64,000 bases of DNA, from contig CAYZWU010000003.1 of assembly GCA_964482235.1 (NCBI GenBank), positions 1 to 64,000 of the forward strand, in the 5' to 3' direction. A program made the translations under genes and the position numbers. The notes beneath the pieces are model-generated. The model had not been told where the DNA came from, did no database searches, and saw only the letters and a program-made list of their open reading frames with translations. Positions 34,395-42,529 of this stretch are shown here, in pieces. Within the stretch, counting starts at the first letter, position 1. Every line of letters begins with the position of its first letter. The DNA comes from CAYZWU01 sp964482235 (GTDB taxonomy: Bacteria; Planctomycetota; B15-G4; CAYZWU01).

Positions 34395-36473
34395 TCACTC
34401 GCCGTCGTAGGAGACCGCCGTCCCCCCGTTGCGGGTGGCCAGGGCGGCGAGAAATTTCCTGTCGGCGCCTCCCAGGGCGATGGTGTCGATCCTGATCTGG
34501 CGGGTCCTGTTGAGCCGCGTGATCTTCTCGATGATGGCGCTCTTGTCCGCGATCGCGCCCGACGTGGGATTCCCGTCGGTGAGAACGATGATCCTGTTCA
34601 CGTGGTCATCCTTCAGCGCTTCGACGAGAGCGGCGTAGAGGTTGGTCGATGTCTCGGCCAGCAGGCTGTCCACGAAGCGGCGCAGGGAGGGCTTGTTGTA
34701 CCGGTCCGTCACGGGTGCGATCCTCTTCTTCCACTTCCGGAAGTGAGCCGAGAAGGCGATCACGTTCACGCGGCACGATGGGCTCAGCTTGTCCAGAACG
34801 GCGTTGAACTTCTTCTTCAGGTCAGTGAGCGGCTTGCCGTTCATGCTGCCCGAGATGTCGAGGACGAAGACGATGTTGTTCAGGCCGCTGCCCTGGCCGG
34901 CGATCTCGAGACCGTAGAAAGCGTAGCGAGGCGAGTCGGACGGTTTCGGTGCGAACTCCGGCTCCGGCCAGGGGGGCGGCATATCGAGCGATGAACAGGG
35001 AGGCTCGGGCGAGAAGGTCTCGTGGGAAAGGGCCCACCACTTCTTCCAGGCCTGCGCGTCCGTGCCGAAATCCCTTCCCGACAGCCGCTGAAGGGAACCG
35101 GAGATCTCGTAGAGCATGCGGTCCTTTGCCGCCCCGATCCTGCCGAGCAGGGTCGGGACGGACTGCCTGACCTGGAGGGCGCCGAGAGCCCGGGCCGCCG
35201 CGACGCGAACCGGCTCGCTGCCCGCATCGAGAGTGCGCTCGAGGGCCTGGAGCGCTTCGACGCAGTGAAAAGCCGCGATGACCTGGGCCGCCTTGATCCT
35301 GACCAGGTCGGGACCGCCCCTCTCCAGGATGGAGATCAGCTTCTCCTTGACGGCCTCGCTCCCGAGATTGTACGTCTCGATCGTCTCGAGCCTCTTCCAG
35401 CGCTCCTCCTTGCCGCCCCGTCCCATCAGGTTGATAAGGGTGTCCGGCCCCTCGCCGAGAAGCGAGAGCCCGTAGGCTGCCGCCACCCGTTCCTCCGCCT
35501 TGCCGCGCGCCGCCTTCTTCTCGAGCTGCTTGATGATGGTCCTGTCGCCCAAATAGGAGAGCGACAGCGCCGCGCAGAGGAAGCGCTTCGACGAGCCCGT
35601 CTCGAACCACGTGTCGGGAATGCCGCTCCGCACGGCAAAGAGCGGCATGGAGCGGAGAGCCGCGATGCTCATCCGCACGAGGTGCTTGTTCTGCTTGTCC
35701 ACCGCCCTGTAGACGGCGCCCGCCGCGTCGGGGTTTCCAGACGATGCCAGGGCCTCGAGAGCGCCGAGCCGCACCCGCGAATCCCGATCCGTCTCCAGCA
35801 TTGCGGCGGCATTCCCGATGTGCCGCACAGGGTAGTACTTGACGATCTCCTTGATGCCGTAGTATCGCGCGTACGAGCGGCGCGAGCTGACGAGCCCGAT
35901 CAGGAACTCCTCGTCCCTGGCATGCGGCATGGTCAGGATGCTCTTGAGAAGCGTCACTCCCAGCGAGGGATCGCTGCATTCGAGCCAGGTCTCCCTGAGC
36001 AGGGAGAACACCCTGTCGGAACCGCGGCCGGCAAGCAGACGGGCGATCGAATCGATCCGGACCGGATCCTCCAGCCTGCGGAAAAGCGTGATCAGCACGG
36101 AGATCGCATCCAGGTCAGGGATCTGGAAGAGGGACTTCACCATGATGTCCTGATTGGAGTTCTTCTTATGATTGAAGAGAAAGACGACGATCTCCACTTC
36201 GCGGCGCGATGGAGCCCAGAGCGAGAAGGCATGAACGCGGATTTCGGGAGAGAAGTCGTCGGAAGCGCATCGGGCAAGAAATCCGTAGGCCTCGCCGGTC
36301 TTGACCAGCGCGATCCTGTCGAGCGCCTCTTTTCTTTGATCCACGGCATGGCGGGGAAGCGACTGGAAGGACGCGACAAGATCATCGAGATCCCCGGACA
36401 GGGCGGCCGCCGGTTCGTCAACCTGCTGAGGGCCAAAGAAAAAAAACAGCAGCAGCAAGATCAGCGTGCTCAT
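34395..36473 (-). CDS. exported HEAT-repeat protein with von Willebrand A domain
   Basis: 692 residues. A strongly hydrophobic N terminus (LILLLLFFFFGP) reads as a signal peptide. HEAT-like repeats fill about 25-470 (VRLGALEALASSGNPDAAGA, VRVAAARALGALQV). A VWA domain ends the protein, with a complete MIDAS: DISGS, the TSTN threonine and LTDG. The protein probably binds a partner in a metal-dependent way at the envelope. Its own start follows AGGTGA; a promoter was not resolved. Confidence 0.85.
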   Translation of the reverse strand: MSTLILLLLFFFFGPQQVDEPAAALSGDLDDLVASFQSLPRHAVDQRKEALDRIALVKTGEAYGFLARCASDDFSPEIRVHAFSLWAPSRREVEIVVFLFNHKKNSNQDIMVKSLFQIPDLDAISVLITLFRRLEDPVRIDSIARLLAGRGSDRVFSLLRETWLECSDPSLGVTLLKSILTMPHARDEEFLIGLVSSRRSYARYYGIKEIVKYYPVRHIGNAAAMLETDRDSRVRLGALEALASSGNPDAAGAVYRAVDKQNKHLVRMSIAALRSMPLFAVRSGIPDTWFETGSSKRFLCAALSLSYLGDRTIIKQLEKKAARGKAEERVAAAYGLSLLGEGPDTLINLMGRGGKEERWKRLETIETYNLGSEAVKEKLISILERGGPDLVRIKAAQVIAAFHCVEALQALERTLDAGSEPVRVAAARALGALQVRQSVPTLLGRIGAAKDRMLYEISGSLQRLSGRDFGTDAQAWKKWWALSHETFSPEPPCSSLDMPPPWPEPEFAPKPSDSPRYAFYGLEIAGQGSGLNNIVFVLDISGSMNGKPLTDLKKKFNAVLDKLSPSCRVNVIAFSAHFRKWKKRIAPVTDRYNKPSLRRFVDSLLAETSTNLYAALVEALKDDHVNRIIVLTDGNPTSGAIADKSAIIEKITRLNRTRQIRIDTIALGGADRKFLAALATRNGGTAVSYDGE

Positions 36474-36654
36474 GAGTCACCTGCTATTCTTCGAGTCTCC
36501 TGTCACCTATTTTATCCCTGCCCGACGGCCGGTAACGCTCTTATTCCATTTCCGGAGAAGGCGATAAACCCAACGTCGCGGAAAATCGTCGAGCTGAGGC
36601 GCCGGTCCCGCAAACCGAGCCGACGATTCCTTGCGCCGCTGGTGATATCGCACT
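36474..36654. other. intergenic gap, nothing recognised
   Basis: About 180 bases upstream of the HEAT-VWA gene, up to the left end of the palindromic element. A TAAAAT on the minus strand about 45 nt before that gene could be a -10 box, but no -35 fits. Confidence 0.4.
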
Positions 36655-36821
36655 CTAGCAGGCCGTTGAAAAAGTGCTTCGCGATCGAAAGCGAGAGATT
36701 TTATGTCGGATCAAGGCGCCAAACCGCAGGCGAATCAGTGGATTCGTCGAGGATTTGGCAACGCGGAGCCGGCGCAAAAGATCCGCTTTCGGCTCGAATG
36801 ACTTTTTCAACGGTCTGCTAG
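36655..36821. mobile_element. 167-bp palindromic MITE-like element
   Basis: 21-bp terminal inverted repeats with the core CCGTTGAAAAAGT match at 20 of 21 positions, and the inside continues as a long imperfect palindrome (GAATCAGTGGATTC at the centre; GAAAGCG near each side). It codes for nothing and has no transposase, so it would be mobilised in trans. The right end contains the TAG stop codon (36818-36820) of the kinase gene. A 4-nt CTAG is part of each end; no separate target duplication can be told apart from it. A related shortened hairpin lies at 42347-42395. Confidence 0.75.
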
Positions 36822-39760
36822 GGGAGATGTTTTCTTGCGTCCCACCCTTCGAGCAGGTCATGGGCCCGATCCATCAGCTCGACAGCAGCCTCCTCGTCGC
36901 CGGCATCCCCGACGATCTCGGCCAGACGGATATAACCGTTGGCGAGCACCGGCGGCAGCGGGGGTCTCATCGTTCCATCGTCGCTGATCCCCTCCAGAAT
37001 GGCCACGCCGCGCTCTGCCACGGCCCTGGCTTCGCCATGCTCTCCCTGATCGGCAAGGCTGCGCCCCAGGGCGAAGAGGATCTCCGCATCCCAGACCTTG
37101 TAGGCCAGCACGCCGGGATAGCGGCGAACGAGGGAGGATTGGATCTCCGTCGCCTGCCTGAGGACCGGCTCGACATCACCACGACGGCTGCGTTTGTAGA
37201 CGCCGCCGATCTTGTGGAGCATCTGGACATGCGACATGGCGTAGGAGGGGACGTTGGGATACTCGGCCTCGAGCTCCTCGAGGATGGCCAGGGCCTTTTC
37301 CAGGTTTGTCTCGGCCTCGGGCAGCAGGCTTGCGGATACCCGGCGGACATCCCAGACGCCAAGGGTCAGAGCCAGATCGAACCGGAAGGCCGGATCGTCC
37401 GGCATGGCCCCAGTCAGATCCTCGAGGATCTCGATCGCAGCGCTCAGGTGGCTGATCGCCGCACTGGAGAAGCCGAGCAGGGACGACAGCTCTCGATAGC
37501 AGCAGGCTAGAAGATGCCCGTAAGCGGTGACAGCGTGGTCGCCGCTCTGCAGTTCCTTCAGCAGGGCGATGGCAGCAAGCAGGTGGGTCTCGGCGCGCTC
37601 CCTCATGAGCCGCTCCCGATCCTGACGCGGGTCGTTCTCGCCAGCAGGTCGATCTCCCCTTTGCCAGGGCGGCCCATCCGGCCTCCCCGCATCGGGAGGC
37701 GGCCGCCTTCTTTCACCGGGGGGCGGAGAGCGGCGCGGCCTCCCCGGCCCCTGGTGCTCACGGCGATTCGGGTCGGCCTCCCCGGGATTCCGTCCCGGGG
37801 GCGGCGCATGGGTGATGGAACGAAGATCGAACCTGCTCTGGCTTCCCAGCAGGAAGCGGGTCCGCGCCAGATCGAAGAGGATGTTCGGATCATCGGGACA
37901 GTCGGTCAAGGTCGATTCCAGGAGAACGAGAGCCTTCCTGTGCGATTCGTAGGCTTCGTCCGGCCGGCTCTCAAGCCGGGAGATGGTTCCGAGCTCGTTG
38001 TGGAGCAAAGCAATCTTTCGCTTGCTCTTCTTGTCTGAGAAGCCGTCTTCCTCCAGCGCCAGCTCCATTTCGAGGGCTTGTCGATAGGCGTCGCGGGCCA
38101 GGTCGAAATGTCCGAGATGCCTGTGGATCGATCCCACACGCTGGTAGGCCACGGCAGCTTCCTGCCTGAGCGTCACCTTCCCGCTTCCCTGCTCGGCCAG
38201 GCGGTCGTAGAAGACGAGCAGGCTTTCCAGGAGAACCGCCGTCTCCCTCGAGACAACGGGATGGATCTGGATCTCGACATCGTCGCTTCCCCCCGGACCG
38301 ACCGTGCTCTCCATCGAAGCGGAAAAACCCTTTGGCGCGAACTGGGCGTAGATCCTGTCGAGAACCTCGAGGGCGAGTAGGGACGTTGATTCCGCCTTCC
38401 TGCGCTGATCCTTCTCTCCCTTGAGCGCCTTGGTCGCCAGGATGCTCGCCTCCCTGGTCTGCAGGTATCCCACCAGGGCCACCACGGCGGTGAGGAGCAG
38501 CAGGAACGAAACGGCCGACGCAAGGCCGGCCACCACGGGGTTGCGCCTGCACCAGCGGAAGAAGCGCTCGATCGAGGTGATCGGCCTGGCCTGGATCGGC
38601 ATGTCATCGAGGAAGGACTCGAGATCATCCGCCAGGGCTCCGGCTGATCGATACCTGTGCTCCGGGTTGCGGGCGATCGCCTTCAGGACGATCGTGTCGA
38701 GATCTCGGGGAATGCCCGGATCGGTCTTGCGGGGCGCCGCAGGCTCGTCCTGGGTGATGTGGAGGATCAGGCTGCTCTGATCCTTGGCATCAAAGGCCGG
38801 CTTGAGGGTCAGCAGCTCGTAGAGCGTCAATCCGAGGCTGTAGATGTCGCTCCTGGCATCGGTCCGCCCGTGAAACCTCTCGGGCGCCATGTAGCGCAAC
38901 GTCCCCACCACGTCACCGGTCCGGGTCACGTCGTTGTCCTGCATCACCTTGGCCACGCCGAAGTCGGTGACCCAGACCGTGCCGCTCCCGTCGACGAGAA
39001 GATTCGCCGGCTTGATGTCGCGGTGCAGGGTGTCGCGGCTGTGCGCATACTGCAGGGCTCTGGCTGCCTGAAGGCCGGCCCTGGCGACACTCTTCCAGTA
39101 GGGAGCTCCGATGGGGCGGAGCCTGTTTCCCACGAACCGCATGTGCCGCATGAAAAGACCGGCGCCTGCATCGTGCGGCCCGGTCTCGGCGGAATCCTCC
39201 CCGTCAGCCCCCATCTCCTCGTCAGGCGTTCCGGAGACGAGGCGGGCGATGATCTTGTCGAGCCCCACGCCTGGAATGAGCTGCATGACGATGTAATGAA
39301 AGCCCTCGTGCTCGCCCACGCCGAAGACGGGCACGATGTTCGTGTGCAGAAGTCCGGCCGCGATCTGCGCCTCCTGCCTGAACCGCCTCAGGTGATCCGG
39401 ATCGAGCAGCGAATGCTGGGGAAGGACCTTGATCGCCACGGAGCGCCCCAGCGACTCCTGTTCCGCCTCGAACACGATCCCCATGCCGCCGCGGCCGATC
39501 TCGCGGATGATGCGGAAATCGCCGAGACGCTCGAGCCGGACCGCGCCCAGCGAGGCGCGCCCGTCGCTGGAGGCCTCCTTCTGCACCTTCAACCGCTCCA
39601 TCGAGACGATGGTGGGAAAAAGGTCGAGGATCTCGTCCGCAAGGCCGGGATGGGCGGCGGCGTAATCGGGGATCGACGGATTCTCCCCGCAACGAAGTCG
39701 CTCGGTGAACTCGGCGGCCAGCTCCTCCAGGGGATCTCGTCTCTCGTTCTGGTCATTCAT
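36818..39760 (-). CDS. Ser/Thr protein kinase linked to ECF sigma factor
   Basis: 980 residues. The N terminus carries the planctomycete-type segment CGENPSIPDYAAAHPGLA before the kinase domain (about 80-370) with GRGGMGIVFEAE, VAIKVLP, HRDIKPANLL and DFGVAKV; the activation loop and DARSDIYSLG follow. One membrane segment (FLLLLTAVVALVGYL, about 420) is followed by TPR-like helices. Residues ~645-715 are a Pro/Arg/Gly-rich disordered insert, a feature seen in such kinases. The start overlaps the sigma gene by 8 nt. The stop codon comes from the inserted palindromic element, so the original C terminus may have been a few residues different. Confidence 0.93.
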   Translation of the reverse strand: MNDQNERRDPLEELAAEFTERLRCGENPSIPDYAAAHPGLADEILDLFPTIVSMERLKVQKEASSDGRASLGAVRLERLGDFRIIREIGRGGMGIVFEAEQESLGRSVAIKVLPQHSLLDPDHLRRFRQEAQIAAGLLHTNIVPVFGVGEHEGFHYIVMQLIPGVGLDKIIARLVSGTPDEEMGADGEDSAETGPHDAGAGLFMRHMRFVGNRLRPIGAPYWKSVARAGLQAARALQYAHSRDTLHRDIKPANLLVDGSGTVWVTDFGVAKVMQDNDVTRTGDVVGTLRYMAPERFHGRTDARSDIYSLGLTLYELLTLKPAFDAKDQSSLILHITQDEPAAPRKTDPGIPRDLDTIVLKAIARNPEHRYRSAGALADDLESFLDDMPIQARPITSIERFFRWCRRNPVVAGLASAVSFLLLLTAVVALVGYLQTREASILATKALKGEKDQRRKAESTSLLALEVLDRIYAQFAPKGFSASMESTVGPGGSDDVEIQIHPVVSRETAVLLESLLVFYDRLAEQGSGKVTLRQEAAVAYQRVGSIHRHLGHFDLARDAYRQALEMELALEEDGFSDKKSKRKIALLHNELGTISRLESRPDEAYESHRKALVLLESTLTDCPDDPNILFDLARTRFLLGSQSRFDLRSITHAPPPGRNPGEADPNRREHQGPGRPRRSPPPGERRRPPPDAGRPDGPPWQRGDRPAGENDPRQDRERLMRERAETHLLAAIALLKELQSGDHAVTAYGHLLACCYRELSSLLGFSSAAISHLSAAIEILEDLTGAMPDDPAFRFDLALTLGVWDVRRVSASLLPEAETNLEKALAILEELEAEYPNVPSYAMSHVQMLHKIGGVYKRSRRGDVEPVLRQATEIQSSLVRRYPGVLAYKVWDAEILFALGRSLADQGEHGEARAVAERGVAILEGISDDGTMRPPLPPVLANGYIRLAEIVGDAGDEEAAVELMDRAHDLLEGWDARKHLP

Positions 39761-40361
39761 CGCGGGTTTCCCCCGAACATCCCGGCATCTGTTCCACGAT
39801 CGTCTTGAGGCGCTTCAGCGCACGGATATACCGGATGCTGGCCGCCTTCGGTTCGATCCCCAGCACTTCGGCCACCTCGCTGTTGGTGAGCTCCTCGAAG
39901 TGACGGAGGGCCACGACCTCCTGATCGATGGAGCTCATCTCCTCGATCGCCGATTCCACCTGGAGCATCGCCTCGGCGCGAGCGGCAGCCTGGCTCGGCG
40001 ACGTGAGATGGCCGATGAGATGGATCGCCAGCGAGGCGGATGTCGTCTGCGGATAGAAGCTGCCGTGGACAGCCACCTCCCTGTCGGCAGCCCGGATCTT
40101 CGCTCCCAGATGATGCCGGTGCAGATCGATCAAAGTCTGGTTCATGACCATGCGCAGCCAGAGGAAAGGCGAGCCGAATGCCTCGCTGTCATAGTGTTTG
40201 AGGCGCTGGACAGCGGCGAGATACCCTTCCTGGAGCACGTCGTCGGGATCGATCCGGCCGTGCAACCGCCGATCGAGGCGGAAATGGACCATGCGCCACA
40301 ACCGCTCCCTGTGGTTCTCGAACAGGTCTGCCAGGGTCTGCACGTTACCCGGATCGAGCAT
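39753..40361 (-). CDS. ECF-type RNA polymerase sigma factor
   Basis: 202 residues from ATG at 40361. Region 2 (LWRMVHFRLDRRL, DPDDVLQEGYLAAVQRL, FLWLRMVMNQTLIDLHR) and region 4 (SIDQEVVALRHFEELTNSEVAEVLGI in parts: VVALRHFEEL, NSEVAEVLGI) are complete; no anti-sigma gene follows. Instead a kinase gene overlaps its end, the pairing known from planctomycetes, suggesting control by phosphorylation. A TTG at 40400 would extend it by 13 residues, but the predicted promoter at 40419-40447 would leave it almost leaderless, which favours the ATG. Confidence 0.9.
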   Translation of the reverse strand: MLDPGNVQTLADLFENHRERLWRMVHFRLDRRLHGRIDPDDVLQEGYLAAVQRLKHYDSEAFGSPFLWLRMVMNQTLIDLHRHHLGAKIRAADREVAVHGSFYPQTTSASLAIHLIGHLTSPSQAAARAEAMLQVESAIEEMSSIDQEVVALRHFEELTNSEVAEVLGIEPKAASIRYIRALKRLKTIVEQMPGCSGETRDE

Positions 40362-40418
40362 GCCGTCAGTTCCGTGTCGATTTTCGCCGCTGCTGCTCAA
40401 CTCATTGTCCAGTTCAAT

Positions 40419-40447
40419 GGAACGGAGAGGGCGATGACAATTCTACA
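40419..40447 (-). promoter_or_regulatory. candidate ECF-type promoter of the sigma gene
   Basis: TGTAGA (40442-40447), preceded by GGGG, and CGTTCC (40419-40424) are 17 nt apart on the minus strand. The same -35 and spacing, with CGTTTA as -10, occur before the divergent DUF1566 gene and the arylsulfotransferase gene. The predicted leader to the ATG at 40361 is about 50 nt, like the other two. Confidence 0.5.
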
Positions 40448-40572
40448 CCCCTTTCTCGATATATCGTCATTCTACCCCACCATCCGGGAGCCTGACACCT
40501 TCCTCCCGGGACGGCCCGGAAGAGCACTCCCGATTCCCGCTCGAAAAAAAAACTGTGGGACAGACCGCGTTT

Positions 40573-40611
40573 CCCCTGTAGATAACCATCTCCCTTTCGC
40601 GTTTAGCAGAC
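40573..40611 (+). promoter_or_regulatory. bipartite ECF-type promoter motif, copy 1
   Basis: CCCCTGTAGAT, 16 nt, then CGTTTAGCAGAC. Read as a promoter it is TGTAGA-17 nt-CGTTTA. A second copy with the same spacing is at 48778-48816; the two differ at a single base within the conserved parts while the spacers differ freely. It ends about 50 nt before the DUF1566 start codon. Confidence 0.7.
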
Positions 40612-40660
40612 AGTCGGAGCAGTGGTCCTTATCAAATTCGTCGCGAAAGGAGAGAGGAAA

Positions 40661-42262
40661 ATGAAAGACACCGTGCTCGGAACCGTAATCATGAGCCTCA
40701 TCGCAGTCTGCCTGTTCTCACTACAGCTGACGGCGGGCGACTACCCTGTCGTGGATACGGCTCAGAAGAAGACGTACGACGACGGGACCGAGATCTCCTT
40801 TCCCCTTCCCAATGCGGCTTTCCACGGCCAGGACGCCCAGTACGTGGGCGCCCTGCCCTGCTTTCAGGACAACGGCGACGGAACGGTCACCGACCTCGTC
40901 ACCGGGTTGATCTGGCAGCAGGATCCGGGCGACAAGAAGTCGTGGAGCAGCGCCGTGTCCGGGGCTTCCTCCTTCAATCTGGCCGGGTACACCGACTGGC
41001 GCCTGCCCACGATCAAGGAGCTCTACTCGCTGATCCGGTTCAACGGCTACACCGGCACCTCGGCCGCCTTGTCACGTCCCTACATCGACACCCGCTACTT
41101 CGACTTCGAGTACGGCGACGAGACGGCGGGAGAGCGCTTCATCGACGCGCAGTATTGCTCGGCCACCGAGTACGTGGGGACCGTTTTCAACGGCGATGCC
41201 GCCGTCTTCGGGGTGAACTTCGCCGATGGTCGGATCAAGGGCTACCCGAAAACCGGTTTCGGCGGCGCGATGATGTTCTTCGTTCTCTACGTGCGCGGCA
41301 ACACGAACTACGGGACGAACAGCTTCGTGGACAACGGCAACGGCACGGTCACCGACCTGGGCACCGGGCTGACCTGGATGCAGACCGACTCGGGCGCCTT
41401 CAACGCCGGGCCGTACGGCGACGGCACCCTCGACTGGGAGCAGGCTCTCGACTGGGCCGAAAACCTCTCCTTCGCCGGTTTCGACGACTGGCGCCTCCCG
41501 AACGCCAAGGAGCTGCAGAGCATCGTCGACTACACCCGGGCCCCCACGGTGACCGGCACGGCTGCGATCGACGTCAACTTTTTCGACGTCACGGAAACGG
41601 AGTCGTTCTTCTGGGCGAGCACGACGCACTGCGACGGGCCGGCTTCGACCTACGGGGAGTGGGGTGTCTACGTCGCCTTCGGCCGGGCCATGGGATACAT
41701 GGAACAACCGCCCTATTCCGGAAACTATGTGTATCAGGATGTCCACGGCGCCGGAGCGCAGCGCAGCGATCCCAAGTCGGGCGATCCCTCGAACTGGCCG
41801 TACGGCCACGGACCGCAGGGCGACGAGGTCCGCATCTACAACTACGTCCGCTGCGTGCGCGGCGGCGTGGGCAATACTCTCGCAGCCGATGCATACACCC
41901 TCTCGGCGTCGGCCGGAGGATCGATCACCTTCACCCTCGATGCCGGATCGGGCCAGGCATACAAGAGCTGCCTCCTTGGAGGGAGCGTGTCCGGCACGCT
42001 GCCGGGCACTCTGCTTCCCGGCAGCCTTGCCACCATCCCCCTGAACAGGGACTGGTTCTCTGACTACATCCTGGCAAGGCTGAACACCCCGATGTTCACT
42101 GGCTTCCTTGGCACCCTGGATGCTTCGGGCCGGGCGACCGCACAGCTCAACGTGCCGCCCGTTGCGTCATCGTGGGTGGAGACCAACCTCTACTTCGCCT
42201 TCACCGTGCCAATGACCTGGGACTTCGTTTCCAACGCCGTCTCGATCGAGGTCGAGCAGTAA
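40661..42262 (+). CDS. exported DUF1566 (Lcl C-terminal) domain protein
   Basis: 533 residues from the ATG at 40661 (GGAGAGAGG before it), with a signal peptide (TVIMSLIAVCLFSLQLTAG). Two tandem DUF1566 units are visible: NGDGTVTDLVTGLIWQ ... DWRLPTIKELYSLI near 65-125 and NGNGTVTDLGTGLTWMQ ... DWRLPNAKELQSIV near 225-290. The C-terminal ~120 residues are a separate beta-rich domain. Such proteins are secreted or surface-exposed and of unknown role. It is divergent from the sigma gene, with the bipartite motif between. Confidence 0.88.
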   Translation: MKDTVLGTVIMSLIAVCLFSLQLTAGDYPVVDTAQKKTYDDGTEISFPLPNAAFHGQDAQYVGALPCFQDNGDGTVTDLVTGLIWQQDPGDKKSWSSAVSGASSFNLAGYTDWRLPTIKELYSLIRFNGYTGTSAALSRPYIDTRYFDFEYGDETAGERFIDAQYCSATEYVGTVFNGDAAVFGVNFADGRIKGYPKTGFGGAMMFFVLYVRGNTNYGTNSFVDNGNGTVTDLGTGLTWMQTDSGAFNAGPYGDGTLDWEQALDWAENLSFAGFDDWRLPNAKELQSIVDYTRAPTVTGTAAIDVNFFDVTETESFFWASTTHCDGPASTYGEWGVYVAFGRAMGYMEQPPYSGNYVYQDVHGAGAQRSDPKSGDPSNWPYGHGPQGDEVRIYNYVRCVRGGVGNTLAADAYTLSASAGGSITFTLDAGSGQAYKSCLLGGSVSGTLPGTLLPGSLATIPLNRDWFSDYILARLNTPMFTGFLGTLDASGRATAQLNVPPVASSWVETNLYFAFTVPMTWDFVSNAVSIEVEQ

Positions 42263-42346
42263 AAACCAGGCTCCGGCGTGGAGGCGGCACCCGCGTCCTC
42301 TTCTGTCTCCACGCCGGAATTCCCCGCTTCCGCCTCTTCATCCTTT

Positions 42347-42395
42347 CAAAAGACCGTTGAAGAAGTCATTCGAAGACCTCTTCAACGGTCTTTTG
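42347..42395 (+). terminator. palindrome-derived hairpin, probable terminator
   Basis: A perfect 17-bp stem (CAAAAGACCGTTGAAGA and its complement) with a 15-nt loop, 85 nt after the DUF1566 stop; both arms start or end with a run of A or T, so it can act on either strand. The left arm plus loop matches the right end of the 36655-36821 element at 22 of 23 positions (GACCGTTGAARAAGTCATTC), so it looks like an internally deleted relative. Confidence 0.7.
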
Positions 42396-42529
42396 ATGCT
42401 GTGGTAGAATCGGATTCCGTGCGATGGGGCCTTTTCTTTTTTCCGTGGATCTTCACGTTCTCTCCGCGATCTACGTAATAAGAACAATGTCCCTCTCGAT
42501 GTTGACCCCTATTTGCCTGGGAGGAATCG

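Noticed and set aside
36655..36861. Short coding frame inside the palindromic element
   Set aside because: It is read from the inverted-repeat DNA and has no start signals.
37610..37830. Frameshift in the sigma-linked kinase
   Set aside because: The Pro/Arg/Gly-rich stretch keeps the frame on both sides and TPR-like sequence resumes; such disordered inserts occur in this kinase type.
42395..42500. sigma-70 promoter of the alpha-2-macroglobulin gene
   Set aside because: TAGAAT at about 42408 and TAATAA near 42476 are present, but neither has a credible -35 at the right distance.
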